Shown: positions 1-7,024, counted from the first letter of the stretch. The stretch: DNA of 20,336 bases from Clostridium sp. AM34-11AC (GCF_003435375.1 NZ_QWGL01000041.1:1-20336), one strand, 5' to 3'. Notes: generated from the letters alone by a model not told the origin. A program made the numbers and translations.

Positions 1-10
1 AGGGGAGTTG

Positions 11-31
11 AATAGGCGAAGCCTATTTTTG
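11..31 (+). terminator. short hairpin with T run upstream of the DUF6075 gene
   Basis: AATAGGC (11-17) pairs with GCCTATT (21-27) around a GAA loop and runs into a short T tract. It probably ends transcription from a gene left of the window. A second hairpin follows at once, so this is a tandem terminator or leader structure. Confidence 0.5.
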
Positions 32-38
32 ATATTAG

Positions 39-63
39 GGCATTCCATTAGGAGTGCCTTTTT
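39..63 (+). terminator. intrinsic terminator before the DUF6075 gene
   Basis: GGCATTCC (39-46) pairs with GGAGTGCC (51-58), allowing one G-U, and is followed by five T residues. It lies about 30 bp before the first start codon of the ICE gene row. Confidence 0.6.
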
Positions 64-90
64 CAATTCACTTTAGAAGGAGGTCATACA

Positions 91-564
91 ATGACAAACA
101 CAGCGTTAGGAGCAGGAGCTGAAAAAGCCCAAGAAATTATTTTTATCAGCGAAGCACATGAGAAATTCTACTACGAGAAATTAAAAGAAGTAAGGTATCA
201 GGATGTGTACCACAAGGCACTTTGCTACTGTCTTGGCATTAACGATGATACCAGAAGAAATGCGAACCGCATTTATGATTTTAAAACAGGCTGTGTAAAA
301 ACAGAATGTTTGCATGAAGGCTGGCAGACCAGCGGAAGCGTGAAAGTAGTCAGAATGGCATTTAATTTATATTGCAATGCCACACCAAGCGTGGATGATT
401 ACACGGACGCAGAGGAGCAGATTAACGAGTGCAGGCAGTACACAGTGGAAGAATTGTTTTGCTGTGCCTATGCACCATATTTTTGGCAGGCAATACAAAT
501 CCGGTATCCGGAGTATGCAACCTATAACCGGAAACTGTATGCCCTGTTTGGAGGAGCAGATTGA
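91..564 (+). CDS. DUF6075-family ICE protein
   Basis: A 157-aa soluble, acidic protein that I recognise as the DUF6075 type found just upstream of parA in Tn1549/CTn-like conjugative elements. Its biochemical role is unknown. The start is ATG at 91 behind AGAAGGAGG at 73-81. No membrane segment or signal peptide is visible. The sequence is rich in Tyr and Cys (for example the run ALCYCLGIN near residue 43 and ELFCCAYAPYFW near residue 121) but has no obvious zinc pattern. Its stop overlaps the next start (TGATG), so it is translationally coupled to the DUF3970 gene. Family assignment is from memory of the sequence type. Confidence 0.75.
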   Translation: MTNTALGAGAEKAQEIIFISEAHEKFYYEKLKEVRYQDVYHKALCYCLGINDDTRRNANRIYDFKTGCVKTECLHEGWQTSGSVKVVRMAFNLYCNATPSVDDYTDAEEQINECRQYTVEELFCCAYAPYFWQAIQIRYPEYATYNRKLYALFGGAD

Positions 565-740
565 TGTTAAAAGTTCGATTGATGGGAACAAAGAATGATA
601 TTAAATGGTTTGGGAAGATTTTGCAAAGAAATTCCAAAATCGAAGTGACAGAGTTTTCAGATTTATACCCGAATAAAGGGACAAAGAAGTTTTACAGAGC
701 GTATGTAGAAGTGAAAAAGACTAATGTAGCAGAAAGTTAG
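564..740 (+). CDS. DUF3970-family small protein
   Basis: A 58-aa ORF starting at ATG 564, sharing one base with the preceding stop (TGATG); GGAGGAGC lies 8-15 bases upstream, within the preceding gene. The protein starts MLKVRLMGTKNDIKWF and contains FSDLYPNKGTKKFYRAYVEV, the pattern I associate with DUF3970 proteins of Firmicute ICEs. It is a compact basic alpha/beta protein of unknown function. It ends 23 bp before parA and is probably in the same transcript. Its position in the coupled row and its family resemblance both argue that it is real. Confidence 0.75.
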   Translation: MLKVRLMGTKNDIKWFGKILQRNSKIEVTEFSDLYPNKGTKKFYRAYVEVKKTNVAES

Positions 741-763
741 CAGAGAGTAAAGGAGAATGTATC

Positions 764-1546
764 ATGTGTAAAATAATAGCAATCGCAAATCAGAAAGGTG
801 GAGTCGGAAAGACCACCACAACAAGTAATTTGGGAATAGGATTAGCAAAGCAGGGAAAGAGAGTTCTGCTTGTAGATGCCGATGCACAGGGCAGTTTGAC
901 TGCAAGTTTGGGATTTACAGAGCCGGACAAGCTGGAGGAAACTCTTGCGACTGTGATGGCGAATATCATCAATGATGTGGAAATGGAAGATGATTACGGG
1001 ATTTTAAGGCATGAGGAAGGAATTGACCTTATGCCCGGCAATATCGAATTATCCGGTCTGGAGGTATCCTTGGTAAATGTCATAAGCAGGGAGCTTGTGA
1101 TGCGTTCCTACATAGAGCAGGTGAAAGAGCGATATGATTATATCCTGATTGATTGTATGCCTTCACTTGGCATGATAACCATAAATGCATTTGCCTGTGC
1201 AGACAGTATCTTAATTCCGGTACAGGCGGCATATCTGCCAGTGAAGGGGTTGGAACAGCTTATCAAGACCATTGGTAAGGTGAAACGACAGATTAACCCG
1301 AAGCTGTCTATTGAGGGCATATTGTTGACCATGGTTGACAGCAGGACAAATTATGCAAAGGACATTAGTGCATTACTGATTGAGAATTATGGCAGCAAAG
1401 TAAGAATATTTGAGAATAGCATTCCGATTTCCGTAAGAGCTGCCGAGATTTCGGCAGAGGGTGTCAGCATCTATCAGCACGACCCGAAGGGAAAAGTGGC
1501 AAGTGCCTATCAGTCATTGACGGAGGAGGTGCTTGGCAATGAGTAA
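764..1546 (+). CDS. parA: ParA-family partition ATPase
   Basis: A 260-aa ParA/Soj ATPase. The deviant Walker A box KGGVGKTTT is at residues 11-19, DADAQGS (Walker A') at about 39-45, and the Walker B-like strand YILIDCMPSLG at about 125-135. ParA proteins bind DNA non-specifically and form gradients that segregate ParB-bound DNA. In an ICE this fits stabilising the circular replicating form. ATG 764 lies behind AAAGGAG at 749-755. The gene overlaps parB by 8 bp, so the two are translationally coupled. Length and motifs look complete. Confidence 0.93.
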   Translation: MCKIIAIANQKGGVGKTTTTSNLGIGLAKQGKRVLLVDADAQGSLTASLGFTEPDKLEETLATVMANIINDVEMEDDYGILRHEEGIDLMPGNIELSGLEVSLVNVISRELVMRSYIEQVKERYDYILIDCMPSLGMITINAFACADSILIPVQAAYLPVKGLEQLIKTIGKVKRQINPKLSIEGILLTMVDSRTNYAKDISALLIENYGSKVRIFENSIPISVRAAEISAEGVSIYQHDPKGKVASAYQSLTEEVLGNE

Positions 1547-2417
1547 GGCAGGAAGTGCGGCAAAGGTAAAGTTAAACAGTTTTGATGATTTATTCGGTGC
1601 TTCTGATATGACAGCGGGCACCGATCAGGTACAGGAGATACCTCTTTCAGAGCTTTATGAGTTCAAAGGACACCCTTTTAAGGTGCTGGATGATGAAAAG
1701 ATGCAGGAAACAGTGGAGAGCATCAGAAACTATGGTGTACTTATGCCCGGTATTGCAAGACCAAGGGCAGAGGGCGGTTATGAGATAATCGCTGGACACC
1801 GCAGAAAACATGGCTGTGAGCTTGCAGGTCTTTCCACCATGCCTATGTTTATCAGAGATTACAATGATGATGAAGCTACAGTGATTATGGTGGATACCAA
1901 TATCCAGAGGGAAGATATTCTCCCAAGTGAAAAGGCAAGAGCCTATTCCATGAAGTATGAAGCCATGAAGCATCAGGGAAAAAAGGGAAAAGGAAGCAGC
2001 CTTGATGAAGTGGGAGAAGCAGCCGGAGAGAGTGGCAAGACGGTTCAGCGTTATATATGGCTTGCCCGTCTGTCAGATGAATTGCTGGATATGGTTGATA
2101 AGAAAAAAATCGGTCTGGTACAGGGTGTTGACATATCCTTTCTGACAGAGCAGGGACAGGAATGGGTGCAGGGCATTCTTGAAGAAACGGGAGCATCTAT
2201 ATCGACTACCCAATCATCAAAGTTAAAGGAATATGGGAAAAACGGCGAGCTGACTCTGCCAATGGTAAAACTTATATTGGTAGAGGAAAAGCCAAAGGAA
2301 AGAAAAGTTACAATTAAGGCTGATAAAATCAGCAGATATTTTACGGAGGATTATTCCAGTGAGGATATAGAAAACATTATCTATCAGCTATTGGAAGAAT
2401 GGCAAAGTAAGCAGTAA
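1539..2417 (+). CDS. parB: ParB-family partition / nuclease-fold protein
   Basis: A 292-aa ParB/Spo0J-type protein. The N-terminal ParB/Srx fold shows IPLSELYEFKGHPF at about residues 33-46 and the CTP-binding arginine motif AGHRRKHGC at about 85-93. A helix-turn-helix centre follows (DEVGEAAGESGKTVQRYIWLARL, about 158-181). ATG 1539 is preferred over TTG 1533 because GGAGGAGG (1522-1529) is nine bases from the ATG but only three from the TTG. It overlaps parA by 8 bp. It presumably binds a centromere-like site within the element; I saw no clear parS palindrome nearby. Confidence 0.9.
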   Translation: MSKAGSAAKVKLNSFDDLFGASDMTAGTDQVQEIPLSELYEFKGHPFKVLDDEKMQETVESIRNYGVLMPGIARPRAEGGYEIIAGHRRKHGCELAGLSTMPMFIRDYNDDEATVIMVDTNIQREDILPSEKARAYSMKYEAMKHQGKKGKGSSLDEVGEAAGESGKTVQRYIWLARLSDELLDMVDKKKIGLVQGVDISFLTEQGQEWVQGILEETGASISTTQSSKLKEYGKNGELTLPMVKLILVEEKPKERKVTIKADKISRYFTEDYSSEDIENIIYQLLEEWQSKQ

Positions 2418-2432
2418 AGGAGGCACGGTAAA

Positions 2433-3506
2433 GTGGGCGATACAATAAACTTTGATTATTATTACGGAATTGAAGCAGAGCAGTTCTCTTTTTATCGTGT
2501 TCCCCGGCTTTTGATTAAAGACGAGAGATTTAAGGGGCTTAGTAGTGATGCTAAGCTCCTCTATGGGCTGATGCTTGACAGGATGTCATTATCCATGAAA
2601 AACGGCTGGCTGGATGATGAAAGCAGGGCGTACATTATTTATACGGTGGATGCTATTATGGAAGATTTGGGATGTGCAAAGGCAACCTGCATTAAGATTA
2701 TGAAAGAGCTTGATACCGAAAACGGAATCGGTCTGATTGAAAAGAAACGCCGTGGACTTGGGAAGCCGGACATAATTTATGTGAAGAATTTTTCTACAAT
2801 TACTGATGCAAAGACAGAGGAAAAGACCGATAATGCTGATAAATCCACAGAAGTTCAAAAACTGAACCTCAAGAAGTCTAATATGCATACTTCCAGAAGT
2901 TCAGAAATTGAACTTCAAGAGGTTCAGGATTTAGAACACCAGAAGTTCACAATGCAGACTTCAAGAGGTTCAGAAAGTGAACTTGCAGAAGTTCATAAAG
3001 CAGACTCTATTTATACTAACTATAATCAAACTAACCAGAGTTATACTGATATAAGTTATACCAATCCTATCAATCAATCTGGTAATGAGAGTAAGTCGGA
3101 AAAAAGGATTGATTTGATGGATGATGTCAATGCATACATAGAACTGATTAAGGATAACATCGAATATGAGCATCACATGAAGTACGATGACTGGCAGAAC
3201 AAGGCTTTGTATGAGGAGCTCTTTGAGGTTATCTGTGAGGTTGTATGCGTAAAGCGTACAACAATCCGGATTGCAGGGGAGGATTATCCTTATGAGCTTG
3301 TAAAATCTAAATTCCTGAAGCTGAACAGTGGACATCTGGAGTATGTGATTGGCTGTATGCACGATACGAATACGAAAATAACAAATATCAAGGCATATAT
3401 GGTTACTGCTCTTTATAACGCACCCTCAACGATAAACCATTATTATCAGCAGGAAGTGCAGCACGATATGTACGGAGGTGGCTGGCATGAAAAAGGCATT
3501 GTTTAA
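2433..3506 (+). CDS. repA: RepA_N-type replication initiator
   Basis: A 357-aa replication initiator. Residues ~8-125 carry the RepA N-terminal winged-helix signature (FYRVPRLLIKD, LSSDAKLLYGLMLDRM and GLIEKKRRGLGKPD). The C-terminal ~230-350 resembles the DUF6017 region seen in ICE and plasmid initiators. The start is GTG at 2433 with AAAGGAGG at 2416-2423. The linker (about residues 139-192) is low-complexity and encoded by seven 23-bp DNA repeats, which I read as iterons (separate entry). RepA_N plasmids are known to carry their origin inside rep. The gene follows parAB by 15 bp and overlaps the next gene by 20 bp. Confidence 0.88.
   Translation: MGDTINFDYYYGIEAEQFSFYRVPRLLIKDERFKGLSSDAKLLYGLMLDRMSLSMKNGWLDDESRAYIIYTVDAIMEDLGCAKATCIKIMKELDTENGIGLIEKKRRGLGKPDIIYVKNFSTITDAKTEEKTDNADKSTEVQKLNLKKSNMHTSRSSEIELQEVQDLEHQKFTMQTSRGSESELAEVHKADSIYTNYNQTNQSYTDISYTNPINQSGNESKSEKRIDLMDDVNAYIELIKDNIEYEHHMKYDDWQNKALYEELFEVICEVVCVKRTTIRIAGEDYPYELVKSKFLKLNSGHLEYVIGCMHDTNTKITNIKAYMVTALYNAPSTINHYYQQEVQHDMYGGGWHEKGIV
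2848..3008 (+). repeat. seven 23-bp iteron-like repeats inside repA (candidate oriV)
   Basis: Units start at 2848, 2871, 2894, 2917, 2940, 2963 and 2986, exactly 23 bp apart. The core is (C/A)AGA(A/G)GTTCA; the unit at 2871 is degenerate (AAGAAGTCTA). The best unit (2894-2916) is itself a dyad, GAAGTTCA-5 nt-TGAACTTC. Because 23 is not a multiple of three, the repeat is read in all three frames, so DNA sequence rather than peptide is being kept. An AT-rich stretch follows (3008-3080). The location matches the internal origins known for RepA_N replicons; the assignment as origin is inference. Confidence 0.85.
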
Positions 3507-3816
3507 AATAATTCTTCCGGTATGCGTTCTTGTTCTGTGGATGATTACCTGTTATCAGGTTTGCAATAAAGCAGAAGGGTTTGATTATTTCCTTTATTGG
3601 ATTTTGGTAGGATGCCCCTACGGTATCAGAAAAATGTGTATGTTTCTTGTGCCGAAGAATTTTGGAATTGCAGGAAGTATGGGAATACTGGCACTGAATT
3701 GTATCGTTGGAGGTCTGATTGGTGGTATTATTGTTCTTGTGAGGATTATCGTTATATTTACGGAGATAATAAAAGTAATAGCAGGACACTTCTGGACACA
3801 ATGTCCAAAGGTGTAA
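3487..3816 (+). CDS. DUF6050-family small membrane protein
   Basis: A 109-aa protein starting at ATG 3487 (GGAGG at 3474-3478; the in-frame GTG at 3478 overlaps the RBS). It has a hydrophobic N-terminal helix (ALFKIILPVCVLVLWMITCY, about 4-23), a second segment near 34-50, and a long Gly/Ile-rich region near 64-100 that could form one or two more. This matches the DUF6050 type seen downstream of rep in Tn1549-like ICEs. Role unknown. It overlaps repA by 20 bp. Its last codons coincide with an inverted copy of the TGGACA dyad found in the two leader repeats, so the C-terminus (GHFWTQCPKV) may have been altered by recombination there. Confidence 0.7.
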   Translation: MKKALFKIILPVCVLVLWMITCYQVCNKAEGFDYFLYWILVGCPYGIRKMCMFLVPKNFGIAGSMGILALNCIVGGLIGGIIVLVRIIVIFTEIIKVIAGHFWTQCPKV

Positions 3817-3868
3817 AAGAAAAAAGAGCAACAAAAAAGGCATTGTCAATCAATCATGAACAATACCT

Positions 3869-4075
3869 CTACTTGTCATCTGGAACATATTCCATAATAT
3901 CTTCAATCCGGCAGTCAAGTATCTGACATAGCCTGTTCAGAATAATGGTCTTTACTACCATATTTTGCCGGAGTCGCTGAAGCTGTGCTTTGTCAATGCC
4001 GTAATCTTTAATGAGCTGATACTGACTGATGTTCTTAGCCTTAAGCGTTTGCCAAAGTGGATCATATTTAATCAT
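3869..4075 (-). CDS. XRE/Cro-type HTH regulator
   Basis: A 68-aa protein that is essentially one helix-turn-helix domain: ISQYQLIKDYGIDKAQLQRLRQN then ILNRLCQILDCRIEDIMEYVPD, the HTH_26/YozG-like Cro pattern. The start at ATG 4075 is chosen because AAAGGAG lies eight bases upstream on the minus strand and because the longer ORF upstream has no homologous look. It is transcribed against the ICE gene row and away from a promoter-like region at 4097-4148, so it is a likely local repressor of itself and of the rightward genes. Regulation is inferred from layout. Confidence 0.85.
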   Translation of the reverse strand: MIKYDPLWQTLKAKNISQYQLIKDYGIDKAQLQRLRQNMVVKTIILNRLCQILDCRIEDIMEYVPDDK

Positions 4076-4096
4076 ATAGGCAACTCCTTTCCTACC

Positions 4097-4125
4097 TTGT
4101 ATTTTAATGGCAGGGAACTTATAAT
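4097..4125 (+). promoter_or_regulatory. candidate sigma-A promoter, rightward
   Basis: TTGTAT (4097-4102), 17-bp spacer, and a perfect TATAAT (4120-4125). Transcription would start near 4132, inside the dyad ATGGTGC (4129-4135) / GCACCAT (4142-4148), a plausible operator for the divergent XRE repressor. Confidence 0.5.
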
Positions 4126-4128
4126 AAT

Positions 4129-4242
4129 ATGGTGCGTGTAAGCACCATAAAGTATGTAAATGGTAAAGACAATAATGGTTTATTTCTGGAGATTGAGGAT
4201 ATAGATGCAGGTAGTGTGGTTTTGAAACAGGAGGATGGTTAA
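4129..4242 (+). CDS. possible 37-aa ORF, hypothetical or gene remnant
   Basis: An ORF from ATG 4129 to TAA 4242, ending MRVSTI-like then NNGLFLEIEDIDAGSVVLKQEDG. The composition looks coding. However, the ATG sits at the predicted transcription start and within a 7-bp dyad, and no Shine-Dalgarno sequence precedes it. It could be a leaderless small protein, the 3' remnant of a longer gene, or chance. It ends two bases before the next start codon, so it could couple translation to that gene. Confidence 0.35.
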   Translation: MVRVSTIKYVNGKDNNGLFLEIEDIDAGSVVLKQEDG

Positions 4243-4244
4243 TC

Positions 4245-4607
4245 GTGAAAGAAAAATACATTACAGACGATGAAAGGGAGAAATGCAGAAAAGTTGCAGA
4301 TGCTTTTGCAGAGCTGTATGAGATTGAAAATATACTTGTTGTGGATGCTGGAAGATATGGTTTTGTCAAGTTACAGTATTATAGACCACCGCAAGGTTTT
4401 GAAGATGCAATTACCTTTACGGATAGCCGGAGCATGTTTGAAAACTTGTGGGAGGAATGGTTTGACACGCAGCTGTTCCTTCTGGCAAAAGGAACACCAA
4501 TGGCAGGAATGGGATATAATGAGATATTCCAGTGTCTGCCAAAGGAGAAACAAGAGGAACTTATGAATAGAAAAGCCGGATTTGCAAAAACGGCAGGAAT
4601 AGAATAA
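4245..4607 (+). CDS. hypothetical ICE protein, 120 aa
   Basis: Not recognised. It starts at GTG 4245, 11 bases after AGGAGG (4229-4234). It is a soluble, acidic, mostly helical protein with an aromatic-rich middle (FENLWEEWFDTQLFLLAKGTPM) and a C-terminal MGYNEIFQCLPKEKQEELMNRKAGFAK. No catalytic or metal motif is evident. It is the first confidently translated gene right of the XRE-controlled promoter and is followed by copy A of the leader repeat. Its presence in the ICE row suggests a transfer or maintenance accessory function, but the sequence does not show which. Confidence 0.65.
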   Translation: MKEKYITDDEREKCRKVADAFAELYEIENILVVDAGRYGFVKLQYYRPPQGFEDAITFTDSRSMFENLWEEWFDTQLFLLAKGTPMAGMGYNEIFQCLPKEKQEELMNRKAGFAKTAGIE

Positions 4608-4625
4608 TCAGGTAACAGCGTTAGG

Positions 4626-4661
4626 GCAGTTATGAGTGAAATACTTGTAGCTGCTTTTTTT
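4626..4661 (+). terminator. intrinsic terminator/attenuator in leader copy A
   Basis: An 8-bp stem with G-U pairs (GCAGTTAT/GTAGCTGC) is followed by TTTTTTT. It lies after the 120-aa gene and before the 221-aa gene, so it either punctuates the operon or attenuates the downstream gene. Confidence 0.6.
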
Positions 4662-4664
4662 GTG

Positions 4665-4687
4665 CTTTTGGACACGATGTCCAGAAG
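4665..4687 (+). promoter_or_regulatory. TGGACA dyad upstream of RBS, copy A
   Basis: CTTTTGGACA, a 3-bp spacer, then TGTCCAGAAG: ten-base arms with nine matches. It sits immediately before the ribosome site of the gene at 4708. Identical at 6910-6932, with a reverse-orientation variant at 3789-3810. Could be a protein operator or an RNA hairpin masking the RBS. Confidence 0.6.
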
Positions 4688-4707
4688 CGGGAAGGAGAGA
4701 TATATAG

Positions 4708-5373
4708 ATGGAATCAATGAGAGATATTAACAGGGTAATGGAGCGTGAGATAGCGAAGGGGAGCTGCCCTTTGAAGCTGGATCATATTGAATTTGGAGAT
4801 TATTCGTATCAGGAGATAACATCAAAGGAGAAACTGCTGGAGGTATTATCGTATTTGTTACGGATAGGTGATTACAAGCAGTATGCCGGAAAGACTATCC
4901 TTAATAATGTTTATATGGACCTGCGAGGGAAAAAACCCGTATTTAAGAGAACCAAGACAGCTATGGAAAGAAATAATATATTTGCAACAATCAGAAGGTA
5001 TGCAAAGAAGCTAAAGCCGCAGTATAATGGAGATGTATATTTGGAAACGGTCAGATGTTATTTTGATATACCGCAAGAAAATCTGGAAAAGTGCCGATAT
5101 ACATATCAGGGGAACGAAACATACGCCTTTCTGATGTCGGATAAATATATCATGGCACTATATACGCATTGTCTGGTGGCAAGAAAAGAAGCTGCTGTGC
5201 AGGATTGGCAGGTGGAAGGTTTTACTGAAAAAGAATATGAAATGGTAAGACTGGAGAATGTGGGTGATGTTTTGTTTCAGGCATTGATGCTGGATGATGT
5301 AAAGATAAAAGATGGAATGATGTATGCAGATTTTTTATCGGTGATTTTAGATAATATTGTTGATAATTATTAA
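4708..5373 (+). CDS. hypothetical cargo protein, 221 aa
   Basis: Not recognised. ATG 4708 with AAGGAG at 4692-4697. It is a soluble alpha-rich protein without signal peptide or membrane segment. The N-terminal third is basic (for example KKPVFKRTKTAMERNNIFATIRRYAKKLKPQ near 75-105), which might contact nucleic acid, and the C-terminus is acidic (ENVGDVLFQALMLDDVKIKDGMMYADFL). No catalytic motif stands out. It is followed by the HNH-like gene after 34 bp, and the two sit between copies A and B of the leader repeat, so they look like one inserted module. A shared role, for example in defence or entry exclusion, is only a guess from position. Confidence 0.65.
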   Translation: MESMRDINRVMEREIAKGSCPLKLDHIEFGDYSYQEITSKEKLLEVLSYLLRIGDYKQYAGKTILNNVYMDLRGKKPVFKRTKTAMERNNIFATIRRYAKKLKPQYNGDVYLETVRCYFDIPQENLEKCRYTYQGNETYAFLMSDKYIMALYTHCLVARKEAAVQDWQVEGFTEKEYEMVRLENVGDVLFQALMLDDVKIKDGMMYADFLSVILDNIVDNY

Positions 5374-5407
5374 AAAGTTATGCGTTACGAAAGGGAGAGA
5401 AAAAAAT

Positions 5408-6802
5408 ATGGGTGAACCAAAATGTATTTATTGTGGAACTTCCAAAGATTTGTCTGATTCAGATATTATACCAGATGCATTAACCGCATCAAGGATAATA
5501 AACAAGTGTGTGTGTCATGTGGAGCATAATAGTGGAATGACAAAAAAATTTGAATCAGAGGTGGCTGAGAAATTAGCCTTTCTATTGAATTATTTAAATA
5601 TTAAATCGAAAAAAAGTAATCATTTTCCGACTTATGAAGCAGATTATGTGATTGCAGGGATACGATATCATGATAAAAAGGTGGTCAAAGAACATGATTT
5701 TATAAACAAGAAAATTCTGTGGAGTGAGAATAATGAGTCAGCATTTGGACCGTATGAAAAGATTGAACAGATAGCAAAATCAAAAAAGACTAATAAAGGC
5801 GATATTGAACAAATAGATATAAATACTCAAGTGATAGAATCACATATTCCACTTAAGTATGAGGTCTTTTTTAGTGAAGCGATGCATAGGCAAGTGGCGA
5901 AGATCGCATATGAATGGTATTGTCTGAAAAATAAAGTGGAAGATAAATACGAGGATTTTTCAGATATAATAGCCTATATTCTAGACGGTGGCAATGACCA
6001 AGTTGTAAAAATGGTCACAGATAAAATGCTACTCGACAAATTTAGCGAATTTTGTCATGATGGAAGTCATGCTATGTTAGCTTATATTGATAATCAAGGT
6101 GGCATTAGTGTATTAGTGGATATTTTTGGAGTTGCAGTATATGATATAAAGGTATGTAAACATATACCAACATTTTGTGAGAATAATTGCATATTGCAAA
6201 AGATTAACATTGATGGTTCAGGAAATAGAGAGCGTGAATGTTTATGTGTTCATGACTATAATGATATTGTTTCAGACATGATTAATGGAATGAGTGAGAG
6301 TACTGATTTTCCGGCACAGGAAATTGGGGGATTGCAATGTCATGTAATGATGCCCCAAAATCAACATATTAACTATAATCTCTTTGTTTTAGATATTCTT
6401 CATATATTGGGTAAAGGAGTGGCAGGAATTCATGGTGGTAATCAATATGTGGTTGATTTTGTACTAAATCAATTACAAGACTTATTAAATACGGATGTCA
6501 TTCATAAGAGAGGGCTTAAAAGATTTGTTGAGGACAATATTGGAAGTGATGAAATAAAGATAAATGGAGAAAATATAGGAGAACATAGCATCTTTTACTA
6601 TTACATTCTTTATAAATTTGGGGAAAGTGAAATTCAAACTTTAGATGATAAAGTTGTTGAACAGTTCATTATCAATCTATTTAATACAAGGAAGATTGAT
6701 TCAAGAGAAGTGAATATGAGGGAAAAGCTTGAAGAAATGTTACGTGAAGAAAAGTATAGTGAATTGATTAAGTTGGGGGCATGTAAAATAAGAAATTGGT
6801 AA
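5408..6802 (+). CDS. HNH-like zinc-ribbon protein, putative nuclease or defence cargo
   Basis: A 464-aa protein from ATG 5408 (AAGGGAG at 5391-5397). The N-terminus resembles HNH_5-type proteins: C6-x2-C9 (KCIYCGTSKDL), SDIIPDALT at 18-26 where active HNH proteins usually have EHIIP, then NKCVCHVEHNSGMTKKFES (32-50), whose C/H/N spacing matches the second metal and histidine-asparagine part. The predicted first catalytic His is Asp19 here, so nuclease activity is uncertain. The remaining ~370 residues are unknown, with an alpha/beta look and a C-terminal helical region. The gene is strikingly AT-rich compared with the ICE genes around it, which indicates separate acquisition. Restriction or anti-phage function is a guess from architecture and cargo position. 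Confidence 0.7.
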   Translation: MGEPKCIYCGTSKDLSDSDIIPDALTASRIINKCVCHVEHNSGMTKKFESEVAEKLAFLLNYLNIKSKKSNHFPTYEADYVIAGIRYHDKKVVKEHDFINKKILWSENNESAFGPYEKIEQIAKSKKTNKGDIEQIDINTQVIESHIPLKYEVFFSEAMHRQVAKIAYEWYCLKNKVEDKYEDFSDIIAYILDGGNDQVVKMVTDKMLLDKFSEFCHDGSHAMLAYIDNQGGISVLVDIFGVAVYDIKVCKHIPTFCENNCILQKINIDGSGNRERECLCVHDYNDIVSDMINGMSESTDFPAQEIGGLQCHVMMPQNQHINYNLFVLDILHILGKGVAGIHGGNQYVVDFVLNQLQDLLNTDVIHKRGLKRFVEDNIGSDEIKINGENIGEHSIFYYYILYKFGESEIQTLDDKVVEQFIINLFNTRKIDSREVNMREKLEEMLREEKYSELIKLGACKIRNW

Positions 6803-6855
6803 TCAAAATTTCAAAGTAAGTTTGAAGTTGCTGATTTGAAACAGATTATAAAAGA

Positions 6856-6943
6856 AACAGCGTCAGGGCAGTTATAAGTCGAGAGATTTGTAGCTGCCTT
6901 TTTTTATTGCTTTTGGACACGATGTCCAGAAGCGGAAAGGAGA
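6856..6943 (+). repeat. leader repeat copy B
   Basis: The second copy of the 86-88-bp leader unit, starting AACAGCGTCAGGGCAG and ending GGAAAGGAGA. It includes the terminator stem GGCAGTTAT (6867-6875) / GTAGCTGCC (6890-6898) plus seven Ts, and the same TGGACA dyad (6910-6932). It lies upstream of pcfB-virD4 and is probably the ancestral position, with copy A accompanying the cargo. Confidence 0.85.
6867..6905 (+). terminator. intrinsic terminator/attenuator in leader copy B
   Basis: A 9-bp stem GGCAGTTAT/GTAGCTGCC (with G-U pairs) followed by TTTTTTT. It follows the HNH-like gene and precedes pcfB. Confidence 0.6.
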
Positions 6944-6946
6944 ATT

Positions 6947-6985
6947 ATGAGGTATTTATTACATCGGCTGTATGTTCCGCCTTAG
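6947..6985 (+). other. candidate 12-codon leader peptide ORF
   Basis: ATG at 6947 lies behind GGAAAGGAGA at 6934-6943 and encodes MRYLLHRLYVPP then TAG. The good RBS and position just after the terminator/dyad suggest a leader peptide or a decayed gene start before pcfB. Too short to judge by composition. Confidence 0.3.
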
Positions 6986-7024
6986 CGAAGCATACGCACA
7001 GGAAGATGCAGATCGGAGGTACTT

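Larger units (their letters stand above)
4614..4699 (+). repeat. leader repeat copy A (terminator, dyad, RBS)
   Basis: An 86-bp unit repeated at 6856-6943 in the same orientation and near-identical outside short loops. It holds a terminator-like hairpin (GCAGTTAT 4626-4633 / GTAGCTGC 4647-4654, then seven Ts), a dyad CTTTTGGACA/TGTCCAGAAG (4665-4687), and the AAGGAG of the next gene. The pair flanks a two-gene cargo. Confidence 0.85.

Noticed and set aside
2848..3008. CRISPR-like array
   Set aside because: Spacing is a constant 23 bp with no unique spacers; the repeats are contiguous, dyad-containing iterons inside repA and there are no cas genes.
4076..4369. Long N-terminal extension of the XRE ORF on the minus strand
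   Set aside because: Runs antisense into the 120-aa gene and across a promoter; the HTH protein has a good RBS and ATG at 4075.
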